Shown: positions 44,540 through 52,819 of the stretch, piece after piece | How the letters are laid out: the number at the start of each line of letters is the position of its first letter | Position numbering within the stretch: the first letter of the stretch is position 1 | Assembly: GCF_002906855.1 (NCBI RefSeq) | Contig: NZ_MINI01000038.1 | Span: forward strand, 1,984,001-2,048,000 | Direction of reading: 5' to 3' | Length of the DNA: 64,000 nt | DNA from: Pseudomonas putida | GTDB taxonomy: Bacteria > Pseudomonadota > Gammaproteobacteria > Pseudomonadales > Pseudomonadaceae | Notes under the pieces: generated by a model | Databases searched by the model: none | What the model was told of the DNA's origin: nothing | Seen by the model: only the letters and a program-made list of their open reading frames with translations | Position numbers and translations under genes: made by a program

Positions 44540-44610
44540 CTTCCCGTCAGCTAACCGCCAGCCGTGCCTTTCTAGAGTGGTCTCATCCCGCTGTGATCTT
44601 TGGAGTCATC

Positions 44611-45144
44611 ATGAAACACCTGTTCATCGCCGCCGCTTTGGCCCTGGTCAGCCTGCCCACCCTGGCCGGCGAGGCGAAAACCTTCGCTTTCGGCGAGCCC
44701 GCCCCGGCAGTCAAGGCCACTCGCACTGTCGAGGTAGTGCTCAAGGACATCGCCTTCGAGCCCAAGAGCCTGCAGGTGAAAGCCGGTGAGACCGTGCGTT
44801 TCGTGCTGATCAACGAAGGCAAGTTGCCCCATGAGTTCAACCTCGGTGACAAGGCCATGCATGCTGAACACCAGAAGGAAATGATCGCCATGCAGGGCAA
44901 GATGTACAACGCTGCCATGCAGCATGAGGGCATGGACCATTCGCAGATGGGCCATGCCCCGATGACCCCTGGCCAGATGGACCACGGTGCCCATGGCCAT
45001 GGCGGTGGCAACACCGTACTGGTGCAGCCTGGCCAGCGCGCCGAACTGACCTGGACCTTCCGCAAGTCGGCACCGATTGAATTCGCCTGCAACGTGCCGG
45101 GGCATTATCAGGCCGGTATGGTCGGGGAGCTGACCATCGAGTGA
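44611..45144 (+). CDS. cinA: Methionine-rich azurin-like cupredoxin CinA
   Basis: 177 aa with a signal peptide (cleavage about 19-20, TLAG). Cupredoxin fold with type 1 copper ligands His74 (LPHEFN), Cys160, His165 and Met170 (FACNVPGHYQAGM). A Met/His-rich insert at about 83-130 (repeated MxxxM and MDH, MGH motifs) sits between strands and could bind several Cu ions. Periplasmic copper binding is the likely role. GGAG lies 6 nt before the ATG. Copper induction via CinRS is known for the P. putida homologue. Confidence 0.92.
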   Translation: MKHLFIAAALALVSLPTLAGEAKTFAFGEPAPAVKATRTVEVVLKDIAFEPKSLQVKAGETVRFVLINEGKLPHEFNLGDKAMHAEHQKEMIAMQGKMYNAAMQHEGMDHSQMGHAPMTPGQMDHGAHGHGGGNTVLVQPGQRAELTWTFRKSAPIEFACNVPGHYQAGMVGELTIE

Positions 45145-45212
45145 CTGGCACTCCAAGGCGGGGTGCAAAACCGGTAGACTAGGGGCAATTTCGAACCTCC
45201 AGGTCAGTTTCC

Positions 45213-46043
45213 ATGCATCCCGCCGCCGAACATTCTCCGCTGGGCAAGTCCAGCGAATACATCGCCACCTACACGCCTTCGTTGCTGTTCCCGATCCCGC
45301 GTACGGCCAAGTGGGCTGAGCTGGGCGTGACTGCCCAGACCTTGCCGTGGCAGGGCGTGGATTACTGGAACTGCTTCGAGCTGTCGTGGTTGCTGCCCTC
45401 GGGCAAACCGGTGGTGGCCATCGGTGAGTTCGCCATTCCGGCCGATTCGCCGAACATCATCGAGTCGAAGTCCTTCAAGCTCTACCTCAACTCGTTGAAC
45501 CAGACCGTATTCGCCTCGATCGGCGAGCTGCAGGCGTGCCTGGAGAAGGACCTTTCGGCGGCCGCTGGCAAGCCAGTTGGCGTGCAGGTGCGCACCCTGG
45601 CGGAGGTGGAGGCGCAGGGCGTGGTTGCCTTGCCCGGGGAATGCATCGATGCGCTGGATGTGGCGATCGACAACTACGAGCAACCGCAACCTGAATTGCT
45701 GAGCTGCAACCCGGAGCGCATGGTCGAAGAGACGGTGCACAGCCACCTGCTCAAGTCCAATTGCCCGGTGACCGGCCAGCCAGACTGGGGCAGCGTGGTG
45801 GTGGAGTACAAGGGCAGGGCGCTGGACCATGCCAGCCTGCTGACCTACCTGATCAGCTTCCGCCAGCACGCCGACTTCCATGAGCAGTGCGTGGAGCGGA
45901 TCTACCTGGACTTGAAGAACCTGCTGCAGCCTGAGCACCTGACCGTGTATGCGCGGTATGTGCGCCGCGGCGGGCTGGATATCAACCCATACCGCAGCAC
46001 CGGGGCGATTAGCCCGGCGAACCTGCGACTGGTTCGCCAGTAA
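45213..46043 (+). CDS. queF: NADPH-dependent 7-cyano-7-deazaguanine reductase QueF (CinQ)
   Basis: 276-aa long-form QueF (two tunnel-fold halves) that reduces preQ0 to preQ1 in queuosine synthesis. The QueF motif ESKSFKLYLNSLNQT lies near 88 and the thioimide-forming Cys is in LLKSNCPVTGQPDW near 185. It follows cinA by 68 nt, the arrangement called cinAQ in P. putida, where both are copper-inducible. Why a tRNA modification enzyme follows a copper protein is not explained. Confidence 0.95.
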   Translation: MHPAAEHSPLGKSSEYIATYTPSLLFPIPRTAKWAELGVTAQTLPWQGVDYWNCFELSWLLPSGKPVVAIGEFAIPADSPNIIESKSFKLYLNSLNQTVFASIGELQACLEKDLSAAAGKPVGVQVRTLAEVEAQGVVALPGECIDALDVAIDNYEQPQPELLSCNPERMVEETVHSHLLKSNCPVTGQPDWGSVVVEYKGRALDHASLLTYLISFRQHADFHEQCVERIYLDLKNLLQPEHLTVYARYVRRGGLDINPYRSTGAISPANLRLVRQ

Positions 46044-46056
46044 GTTCTATGTAGCT

Positions 46057-46084
46057 GGGGCCGCAAAGCGGCCCCGGTCGTTTC
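46057..46084 (+). terminator. queF terminator
   Basis: GGGGCCGC-AAA-GCGGCCCC (46057-46075) followed by a short T run. It separates queF from the convergent small gene. Confidence 0.82.
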
Positions 46085-46346
46085 AGATACCCATGCTGTG
46101 CAGCGAGTTGGCAATGCTGCGCAGGGTGGCGGTCAAATCCGGGTGGTCGGCCTCGAAGCGTTCGATCGCCAGGTTCACCCCGTCGACCACGTTGTTGTCC
46201 GGCGTGGCTTCCTCGAGCTTCAACTGCGCTTCGATCTGCCTGGCTTCTTCGTGCAGGGCGGCCAGTTCTTCATCCGTAAGCGGTACGTTGCGGTCCAGTT
46301 GCTCGCGCAGGCTGTTCAAGCGCTCTTGCAATTCGCGGGCAGGCAT
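46083..46346 (-). CDS. DUF4404 family protein
   Basis: 87 aa from MPARELQERLNSLREQLD, a predicted coiled-coil helix pair rich in Glu and Leu, with the C-terminal LAIERFEADHPDLTATLRSIANSLHSMGI pattern of DUF4404. GGAG lies 8 nt before the ATG; the ORF extends 28 codons upstream without support. Function unknown. Confidence 0.78.
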   Translation of the reverse strand: MPARELQERLNSLREQLDRNVPLTDEELAALHEEARQIEAQLKLEEATPDNNVVDGVNLAIERFEADHPDLTATLRSIANSLHSMGI

Positions 46347-46469
46347 TAGCTTTTCTCCATCAATGGCTTGGCAAGGCATGGACCTCAGCGAAGCGGCAAA
46401 GGTTCTCGCCTGTCTCCTAGCGTAATCCACTCGCTGGCGCTTTGCATGATCCGCATCAATGGTGCTGTG

Positions 46470-47033
46470 TCAGGGTTTTTCGCCCTTGCTGCAGCGCAGC
46501 GCGATGTCGGCAAGGCAGGTATCCAGTTCATCGAGGTGGTCGATTACCGAATGCACGCCCAGGCTGAACAGGGCCAGCGTGGCCTTGCCGCGGGCCAGAT
46601 CCTGCTCTTGCTGGGTCATGGCCTGCCATTGCCTGGAGGAGAGGTCGCACGACGGGCTGCAGGCCGCCAGCCCCACTGTCCACAAGCCGGCGTTGAGGCC
46701 TGACTGCAAGAGCTTGGGCTCACCGCTGACCAGCACGCAACCTTCCAGGCGTTCGCTGTCCAGGCTCATCAAGGCCTGCCAGCAGGCATTCGGCGCCGGC
46801 CAGCGCACGCCGTTGACCGAGTGACCTGGCAACCAGTCTGGTAACACGGTGGCCAGGCGCCTGCTTTGCAAGCTGCTCAAGTCGTCCAGCCAGATGCACG
46901 GCACCTGCGCATGGCGCAGGCCAGCCAGCGTTTCGAGGGCGCCAGGGGCGGGCAGGGGGCTGCCGTCGGTGGCCTGGACCAGGCAGCCGCGCAGGCCGAA
47001 CAGCACAGCGGTAATGGCGGGTGCAGCGAGCAT
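46470..47033 (-). CDS. HAD-superfamily protein lacking the catalytic aspartates
   Basis: 187 aa with the HAD fold order of phosphonatase-like proteins. Motif I, normally DxDxT, reads VLFGLRGCLV: the nucleophile Asp is Gly13 and the acid-base Asp is Arg15. Motif II is VLVSGEPKLL. It therefore cannot be a classical phosphohydrolase. A possible homologue exists at this locus in other pseudomonads, so it may be a conserved non-catalytic member. The start MLAAPAITAV has weak ribosome-site support. Confidence 0.75.
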   Translation of the reverse strand: MLAAPAITAVLFGLRGCLVQATDGSPLPAPGALETLAGLRHAQVPCIWLDDLSSLQSRRLATVLPDWLPGHSVNGVRWPAPNACWQALMSLDSERLEGCVLVSGEPKLLQSGLNAGLWTVGLAACSPSCDLSSRQWQAMTQQEQDLARGKATLALFSLGVHSVIDHLDELDTCLADIALRCSKGEKP

Positions 47034-47221
47034 GGTAACGTCCCTGAAATAATCCGCAGGCTATTCGACGATTGTTACCGTGCTGTGACGGGCAACAGTT
47101 GTTCACAATTTATTGAGCAAAAATGTGTAAAGCTGTTTATCAGCGTGCAAGGCTCTATACTGCCGCAGTACAGCAGCGCCCCGTTGCGCTTGCGGCCGAG
47201 AATTTCGATGGAGAAACATCT

Positions 47222-47929
47222 ATGCGTAGGATCGGTGCCGGTGTGATCGAGCGAGTCACCCAGGCCTTTGTCTGCGCCAGCTTGCTGCTGGCGCCCATGG
47301 CAGCCACTCAGGCCGCCACCGAGGAAGATCCTTGGGAAGCGGTCAACCGACCGATTTTCCGTTTCAACGATACGATCGATACCTATGGCCTCAAGCCATT
47401 GGCCAAGGGCTACCAGTGGGTCACCCCGCAGTTCTTGCAGGATGGCATCCACAACATGTTCAACAACGTCGGGGATGTCACCAACCTGGCCAACGACGTG
47501 CTGCAATTCAAGCCCCATGCAGCGGGCGTGGATACCGCGCGGCTGATCGTCAATACCGTGTTCGGCCTTGGCGGCTTCTTTGACGTCGGCACCAAGATGG
47601 GCCTGCAGCGCAACGACGAAGACTTCGGCCAGACCCTCGGTCGCTGGGGCGTGCCCAGCGGCCCGTACGTCGTGATCCCGCTGCTCGGCCCGAGCACCGT
47701 GCGGGACGGCCTGGCCAAGTACCCCGACACCTATACCGAACCCTACCGCTACATCAACGATGTACCGGTGCGTAACTCGATCTTCGCCCTGAACGTGGTC
47801 GACACCCGGGCCAGCCTGTTGTCGGCCGAGAAGCTGATTCAGGGTGACAAATACATCTTCATCCGCAATGCCTATCTGCAGAACCGCGAGTTCAAGGTCA
47901 AGGATGGCGAAGTCGAAGACGACTTCTGA
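47222..47929 (+). CDS. mlaA: MlaA/VacJ family protein
   Basis: 235 aa. MlaA moves mislocalised phospholipids from the outer leaflet of the outer membrane to MlaC. Family motifs: DPWEAVNRPIFRFNDTIDTYGLKPLAKGY and FGQTLGRWGVPSGPYVVIPLLGPSTVRD. The N-terminal signal (about 1-34, ending MAATQAA) has no Cys at the cleavage site, so the lipid anchor of E. coli MlaA appears absent. GGAG lies 9 nt before the ATG. Confidence 0.93.
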   Translation: MRRIGAGVIERVTQAFVCASLLLAPMAATQAATEEDPWEAVNRPIFRFNDTIDTYGLKPLAKGYQWVTPQFLQDGIHNMFNNVGDVTNLANDVLQFKPHAAGVDTARLIVNTVFGLGGFFDVGTKMGLQRNDEDFGQTLGRWGVPSGPYVVIPLLGPSTVRDGLAKYPDTYTEPYRYINDVPVRNSIFALNVVDTRASLLSAEKLIQGDKYIFIRNAYLQNREFKVKDGEVEDDF

Positions 47930-47943
47930 TCCGTGCAGGCATG

Positions 47944-47972
47944 AAAACGGCGACCTTCGGGTCGCCGTTTTT
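47944..47972. terminator. Bidirectional terminator mlaA / pilZ
   Basis: AAAACGGCGACC-TTCG-GGTCGCCGTTTT (47944-47971): 12-bp stem with a UUCG loop and A/T ends on both sides, between converging genes. Confidence 0.95.
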
Positions 47973-47980
47973 GTTACCGC

Positions 47981-48280
47981 TCAATGCATGGCCAGGATGC
48001 GAAGGCCGAGTTTCTGCTGCCCATCGGGTTGATCGGCGATCCACACCACCTCGGTGCTGGTGTGCAGGCCCTTGAGGGCCGGGTGATCGGAGTCGATGCG
48101 CACCTCCAGGTGGTCACCGACTTTGAATTGCTGCGGCGCCTGGACCTGCATGCCGCCGTTGGAAAGGTCCAGGCACACCGCCGCGATGACCTGCCCCTCA
48201 TGCAGCAGGCTGACCTCGGTGTCGATGCGCATGCGGATGAAATCGCGTTTCTCGCTGTGGTTGGAGGGTGTATGAGGCAT
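47981..48280 (-). CDS. PilZ domain protein (c-di-GMP binding)
   Basis: 99-aa single PilZ domain. RxxxR appears in KRDFIRMRID (about 11-18) and the (D/N)xSxxG motif in CLDLSNGGMQV, so both c-di-GMP contact sites are intact. GGAAGGATGC precedes the ATG. It is divergent from rssB by 270 nt. Confidence 0.9.
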   Translation of the reverse strand: MPHTPSNHSEKRDFIRMRIDTEVSLLHEGQVIAAVCLDLSNGGMQVQAPQQFKVGDHLEVRIDSDHPALKGLHTSTEVVWIADQPDGQQKLGLRILAMH

Positions 48281-48550
48281 GCTGCATCCTTCCCAATAGG
48301 TTGTACTGGTTGGCGTTTTTATAACTCTCGGTGATTTACCCTGTAAAGAGCAGCGTACTCGACCGACGTATGCTTGAAACGCCTTGCGGATGGGAGTACC
48401 GTCTGCGCCTTACGAGGTATCTCGACTGGTTGCCTGGGCCGCGTTCTTGGCCTACAACTCAAGTAGAGCGTTACCACAGAGTATTCCAGCAGTTGGATGT
48501 CAGCCTTGCTGGCACCCCTGCACCCACCCAAATCGGCGCCGTTCGCCCAC

Positions 48551-49735
48551 ATGCAGAAAATCAGTGCAACGCTGCTGATCATCGATGATGACGACGTGGT
48601 CCGTGCGAGCCTCGCCGCCTATCTGGAAGACAGTGGCTTCAGCGTCCTCCAGGCCGGTAATGGCCAGCAGGGGCTCCAGGTCTTCGAAGAACACCAGCCC
48701 GACCTCGTGATCTGCGATCTGCGCATGCCGCAGATGGGCGGCCTCGAACTGATCCGCCAGATCAGCGAGCGCGCACCGCAGTTGCCGGTGATCGTGGTGT
48801 CGGGTGCCGGCGTGATGAGCGATGCGGTCGAGGCCTTGCGCCTGGGCGCTGCCGACTACCTGATCAAGCCGCTGGAAGACCTCGCCGTGCTCGAACACTC
48901 GGTACGCCGGGCGCTTGACCGTTCGCGCCTGGTGCTGGAAAACCAGCGCTACCGCGACAAGCTGGAAGCGGCCAACCGTGAACTGGAAGCCAGCCTGCAC
49001 CTGTTGCAGGAGGACCAGACCGCTGGTCGCCAGGTGCAGATGAACATGCTGCCGGAAAGCCCCTGGAAGCTCGGCGAGTTCTCTTTCGAGCACCAGATCA
49101 TCCCGTCGCTGTACCTGTCGGGTGATTTCGCCGACTACTTCCGTGTGGATGAGCGGCGCATAGCCTTCTACCTGGCCGATGTCTCCGGGCACGGTGCATC
49201 ATCGGCGTTCGTCACGGTGTTGCTGAAGTTCATGACCACGCGGCTGTTGTTCGAATTCAAGCGCAGCAGCAAGCTGCGCGAGTTCAAGCCTTCGGAAGTG
49301 CTCAGCCACATCAACCGCGGGCTGATCAACTGCAAGTTGGGCAAGCACGTGACCATGGTCGGTGGTGTGATTGATGAAGAAACCGGCCTGCTGACCTACG
49401 CCGTGGGCGGCCACTTGCCGCTGCCGGTGCTGTATACCCCGGGCCAGGCCCGCTACCTGGAAGGCCGCGGCCTGCCGGTGGGGCTGTTCGACGAGGCGAC
49501 CTACCAGGACCTGGTGATCGAGCTGCCGCCGCAGTTCAGCCTGAGCTTGATGTCCGATGGCATTCTGGACCTTTTGCCGGGGCATACGCTCAAAGATAAA
49601 GAAGCTGCCTTGCCGGAGATCGTCAATGCAGCGGGTGGTAGCCTGGATGGGCTGCGCCAACGATTTGGATTGGCTACGCTTGGGGAGATGCCGGATGATA
49701 TCGCCCTATTGGTGTTGAGCAGGAACCTTCAATGA
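48551..49735 (+). CDS. rssB: Response regulator RssB with PP2C-type phosphatase domain
   Basis: 394 aa. Receiver domain (ATLLIIDDDDVVRASL) with Asp56 in LVICDLRMPQMGG; a coiled-coil linker near 135-170 (REL EAS-type helix); PP2C/SpoIIE domain with YLADVSGHGASSAFVTV and SLMSDGILDLLPGHTL. In E. coli RssB delivers RpoS to ClpXP and its phosphatase-like domain has lost metal ligands; here DxxGHG and SDG are present, so phosphatase activity is plausible. It overlaps the STAS gene by 4 nt. No strong ribosome site. Confidence 0.9.
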   Translation: MQKISATLLIIDDDDVVRASLAAYLEDSGFSVLQAGNGQQGLQVFEEHQPDLVICDLRMPQMGGLELIRQISERAPQLPVIVVSGAGVMSDAVEALRLGAADYLIKPLEDLAVLEHSVRRALDRSRLVLENQRYRDKLEAANRELEASLHLLQEDQTAGRQVQMNMLPESPWKLGEFSFEHQIIPSLYLSGDFADYFRVDERRIAFYLADVSGHGASSAFVTVLLKFMTTRLLFEFKRSSKLREFKPSEVLSHINRGLINCKLGKHVTMVGGVIDEETGLLTYAVGGHLPLPVLYTPGQARYLEGRGLPVGLFDEATYQDLVIELPPQFSLSLMSDGILDLLPGHTLKDKEAALPEIVNAAGGSLDGLRQRFGLATLGEMPDDIALLVLSRNLQ

Positions 49736-50214
49736 GTACCGGTAGAATCCAGTTCGCCGAGCAGAGCGGTACCTTTGTACTGAAATTCGTCGGTGAAGTG
49801 CGTCTGACACTGTGTTCGGCGCTGGATGCGACGATCGAGAAGATTTTCACCGCGCTGAACTTCTCGACCATCGTCATCGACCTGACCGAAACCGAGAGCA
49901 TCGACAGCACCACCTTGGGCCTGCTGGCCAAGCTGTCGATCCTGTCGCGGCAGAAGGTTGGCCTGTTGCCGACCGTGGTTACCACCAATCCGGACATTTC
50001 GCGCCTGCTGCAATCCATGGGCTTCGACCAGGTGTTCAACATCGTCGACCGCCCGGTGCCACGCCCAGAGTGCCTGACCGATCTGCCGTCGCAGGATCAG
50101 AACGAGGATGTGGTGCGCTCCAAGGTGCTGGAGGCGCACAAGATCCTCATGGGGCTCAATGACTCCAACCGCGAAGCCTTCCATGACCTGGTGAATGCGC
50201 TGGAGCGGACCTGA
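49732..50214 (+). CDS. rssC: STAS-domain anti-anti-sigma factor (RssC-like)
   Basis: 160 aa. STAS domain at about 5-100 with phosphorylatable Ser59 in ESIDSTTLGLLAKLS, then a helical tail. The ATG overlaps the rssB stop (ATGA), so the predicted phosphatase and its likely substrate are translationally coupled, as in partner-switching systems. The partner anti-sigma kinase is not in the window. Confidence 0.88.
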   Translation: MSTGRIQFAEQSGTFVLKFVGEVRLTLCSALDATIEKIFTALNFSTIVIDLTETESIDSTTLGLLAKLSILSRQKVGLLPTVVTTNPDISRLLQSMGFDQVFNIVDRPVPRPECLTDLPSQDQNEDVVRSKVLEAHKILMGLNDSNREAFHDLVNALERT

Positions 50215-50238
50215 TCCCTTTCGGTATGACACGGTCAT

Positions 50239-50270
50239 TGTAGGAGCGGGCTTGCCCCGCGAAAGGGCCA
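50239..50270. repeat. REP element, left of RAYT gene
   Basis: TGTAGGAGCGGGCTTGCCCC... with GCGAAAGGGCCA, a full REP unit in the orientation opposite to the copy at 50824-50857. Confidence 0.9.
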
Positions 50271-50275
50271 CCAGT

Positions 50276-50731
50276 TCATACCCAGATCGCATCCCAGTGT
50301 GGGTAGTCCCCCGACCGCGTCACCAGTCCAGCCCTTATCGGATTGGCAATAATGTACCTGGCGACTTCCTGCACATGCTCTTTTCGGCGTAGCGCTCGGT
50401 CGTAATACCCTGCTTGCCATATTTTGCGGCGCGCCATGCCAGCTTGATAAAGCGCATGGCTACTGCATGATTTGAACCGGCGCATCAGATGGCACAGGGT
50501 TCCAGTTTGCAGTTCAATCAGCCAATGCACATGGTCAGGCATGACGACCCACGCCAAAGATTGGGTCAGTCCATCACTATCAGTTTTCCGCAGTTGATGA
50601 ATGACGGCGCGGGCAAAGCGCATCTGAGTAAAGATGCGTTGTCGCTGATAGGTGACAGTGGTGAGCAGGTAAAGCTCGCCCGGTTGAGAAAAGCGGCCAC
50701 GGCGCAGGAGGTGGTTGTGGGCACGATCCAT
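50276..50731 (-). CDS. REP-associated tyrosine transposase (RAYT, TnpA_REP)
   Basis: 151-aa Y1/HUH nuclease of the IS200/IS605-like RAYT family. Metal-binding HVH at 67-69 (VMPDHVHWLIEL), catalytic Tyr109/110 in WQAGYYDRALR, and the typical YIIANPIRAGLV near 126. RAYTs cleave REP hairpins and are thought to spread REPs. REP units lie 6 nt after the stop and 93 nt before the start, in opposite orientation. The frame is intact. Confidence 0.93.
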   Translation of the reverse strand: MDRAHNHLLRRGRFSQPGELYLLTTVTYQRQRIFTQMRFARAVIHQLRKTDSDGLTQSLAWVVMPDHVHWLIELQTGTLCHLMRRFKSCSSHALYQAGMARRKIWQAGYYDRALRRKEHVQEVARYIIANPIRAGLVTRSGDYPHWDAIWV

Positions 50732-50823
50732 GTGATATCCCTTGATGAGCGTTCAAGCGAAACATAGTTCAGGTAGCCGTGGCGTGAAGCAGGTAATGGT
50801 TGCTGGATATTGGTTGCCAGTAC

Positions 50824-50857
50824 TGGCCCTTTCGCGGGGCAAGCCCGCTCCTACAGG
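50824..50857. repeat. REP element, right of RAYT gene
   Basis: TGGCCCTTTCGCGGGGCAAG... ending CTCCTACAGG; inverted relative to the copy at 50239-50270, so the pair brackets the transposase. Confidence 0.9.
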
Positions 50858-50881
50858 ATTCGCGTGGTCGCCAGGTGACAT

Positions 50882-52723
50882 TTAATCCCGCTGCGCAAAC
50901 TCGGTCGCCTCACTGCCATCCGCACTCAGCTGGAACACCCGCGCCGGCCGCCCTTGCTCATCGAACAGCACCTGCCCCAACCCCGCCCCATTCCACAGCC
51001 GCTCCCCGGCCTTGCTGCGGCTGGGCGTGAGTGGCACCACCTCCATCTGCCGGCGCTTGGTGAACCAGTTCAGTGGTGATCGTGGCGAATACAGCCAGCG
51101 GTTGAGCCGGTCCAGCACGTCCAGCAAGCGCCGTGGGAACTCGTTCTTGATCCCGCTGCTGGTCACCTGCCACAGATGCGGGCTGCGTTGGCGGTGGCGG
51201 ATCAGCACCTCGTAGACGAACGAATAGTGCACGTCGCCCGAGAGGATCACGTAGTGCCCCGGTGTGCGTGAATGGCGGAAGATGTTCAGGATCACCTGCG
51301 CCGCGCCACGGTGGGCCATCCAGTTTTCGGCATCCACCAGCAACGGGTAGCCCAGCCAGCTGAACACCTTCTGCACGGTCTCGATCAGCTTGACGCCAAA
51401 GATCGGTGCCGGTGACACGATGATTGCCGAGGGGTGGTCCAGCAGCGCCTGCTGCAGCTCGCACAGCGCTTCCCAGTCGAGCAGGCCGGACGGCTTGCCC
51501 AGGTCGCTTTCGCTGCGCCAGCGGCGGGTGCGGGTGTCCAGCACCAGCAGCGGCGGCTCGCTGGGCAGGCTGTACTGCCAGCCCTGGAAGCGCAACAGCT
51601 CGCCGATCAGCTCATCCTGCTGCCGGGTTAGCGTCTGGCACTGGCTGACCAGTATGTTGCAGCCATCCGGGTCGTTGCCCCAAGCCTGGCACAGCAGATA
51701 GCCCAGCAGCGCATTGCCGATGATCCGCCGCGAGAAGGGGTTGCCGTAAGCGGTTTCTTCCCATTGCGCCGAGAGGTTCCAGTCGTCGGTGATGTCGTGG
51801 TCGTCGAAGATCATCAGGCAGGGCAGGTGGGCCATCACCCGTGCCACGTCGCTCAGGCTGGCGGCGAAGGCCTCGATCAGCGGCAGTTCCTCGCGGTAGC
51901 GCGCCTGGTCTTGCTGGCTCAGGCCGCTAGGCATGCCCAGGTCTACCAGGCGCCAGGGCGCGGGCGCCCACACCAGCAGATACATGGCCATGACCTCGGC
52001 GAAGGTCACCAAGTGGTTGTCGGCGTTGCTGGAGGAGAAGATCGGCTTGCGCTTGCCGCCGAAGAAGCGCTCGCGCAGGGTTTCGTTGCCCTGCTGGGCG
52101 GGCAACAGGTCGGCGCGATGGTAGTAGCTGGCCGGGTGGCTGTAGAGCGTTTGGCTGTCGGTGACCACCGCGCCGTCCAGCGATTCGTCGAACAGCCCCA
52201 GGCGTTCGATCAGTGAATGGATGGCGCGCAGCATCGGGCCGGCGACGTCGTCGGTATAAATCTGGTCGCCTGTCATCAATAGCACGGCGGGGCGGTCTTC
52301 CGGTCGTTGGCAGGTTTGTAGCAACCGGTCAGCGCAGAGCAGGCCGTCGGCGGCCGGGTGATGCGGCTTGCGGCAGGACCCATGCAGCACCTGGTCAAGG
52401 CGGTCGCGCAGCACCAGGCTGGGGCGATGGCTGCAAGGGTAAAGCAGGTGCGGGGCCCAGTCGGCGATGCCCAGGCCATCGATCAGCAGCTCGTAGGCGA
52501 TGGCGACGTTGCGCGGCAGGGGCTCGGCGAAGTGAATGTCCAGCAGGTGAATGAAGGCGTGCTGGCCGACAGCAACGACTTGGCAATCGACCTTGGCGGT
52601 GCCGTCGAGGATGAATTCGGGCTGCAGGGGTTGGCTGCCGACCAGCCAGATGGCTAGCCTTTGCGGTTCCAGGCGGCGCATTACCGGGCCGGCGAGTACG
52701 AGGGGCAATGGGGATGAGGTCAT
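50882..52723 (-). CDS. PhoD-like metallophosphatase
   Basis: About 613 aa from MTSSPLPLVLAG (an ATG 8 codons upstream at 52747 is also possible). PhoD-family motifs: MTGDQIYTDDVAGP, PCLMIFDDHDITDDWN, and ILSGDVHYSFVYEV near 500, which supply the metal ligands of a calcineurin-like phosphoesterase. An N-terminal Ig-like domain precedes the catalytic core. No signal peptide is visible, unlike secreted PhoD. Substrate unknown. Confidence 0.83.
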   Translation of the reverse strand: MTSSPLPLVLAGPVMRRLEPQRLAIWLVGSQPLQPEFILDGTAKVDCQVVAVGQHAFIHLLDIHFAEPLPRNVAIAYELLIDGLGIADWAPHLLYPCSHRPSLVLRDRLDQVLHGSCRKPHHPAADGLLCADRLLQTCQRPEDRPAVLLMTGDQIYTDDVAGPMLRAIHSLIERLGLFDESLDGAVVTDSQTLYSHPASYYHRADLLPAQQGNETLRERFFGGKRKPIFSSSNADNHLVTFAEVMAMYLLVWAPAPWRLVDLGMPSGLSQQDQARYREELPLIEAFAASLSDVARVMAHLPCLMIFDDHDITDDWNLSAQWEETAYGNPFSRRIIGNALLGYLLCQAWGNDPDGCNILVSQCQTLTRQQDELIGELLRFQGWQYSLPSEPPLLVLDTRTRRWRSESDLGKPSGLLDWEALCELQQALLDHPSAIIVSPAPIFGVKLIETVQKVFSWLGYPLLVDAENWMAHRGAAQVILNIFRHSRTPGHYVILSGDVHYSFVYEVLIRHRQRSPHLWQVTSSGIKNEFPRRLLDVLDRLNRWLYSPRSPLNWFTKRRQMEVVPLTPSRSKAGERLWNGAGLGQVLFDEQGRPARVFQLSADGSEATEFAQRD

Positions 52724-52767
52724 TTTGCCTTTGAGTTCAGAACGCATTCATAGCCCGCTGAAACAAA

Positions 52768-52800
52768 ACGGGCGGAAAATGCTGAACATTTCCCGCCCGT
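52768..52800 (-). terminator. tal terminator
   Basis: On the minus strand ACGGGCGGGAAATG pairs with CATTTTCCGCCCGT (one mismatch) around a 5-nt loop, followed by TTTTGTTT. It lies 20 nt after the tal stop and before the PhoD-like gene. Confidence 0.88.
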
Positions 52801-52819
52801 CTGGCAAACCTTAGATGTA

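Noticed and set aside
50489..50767. 92-codon plus-strand frame inside the RAYT gene
   Set aside because: Antisense to an intact, motif-bearing transposase.
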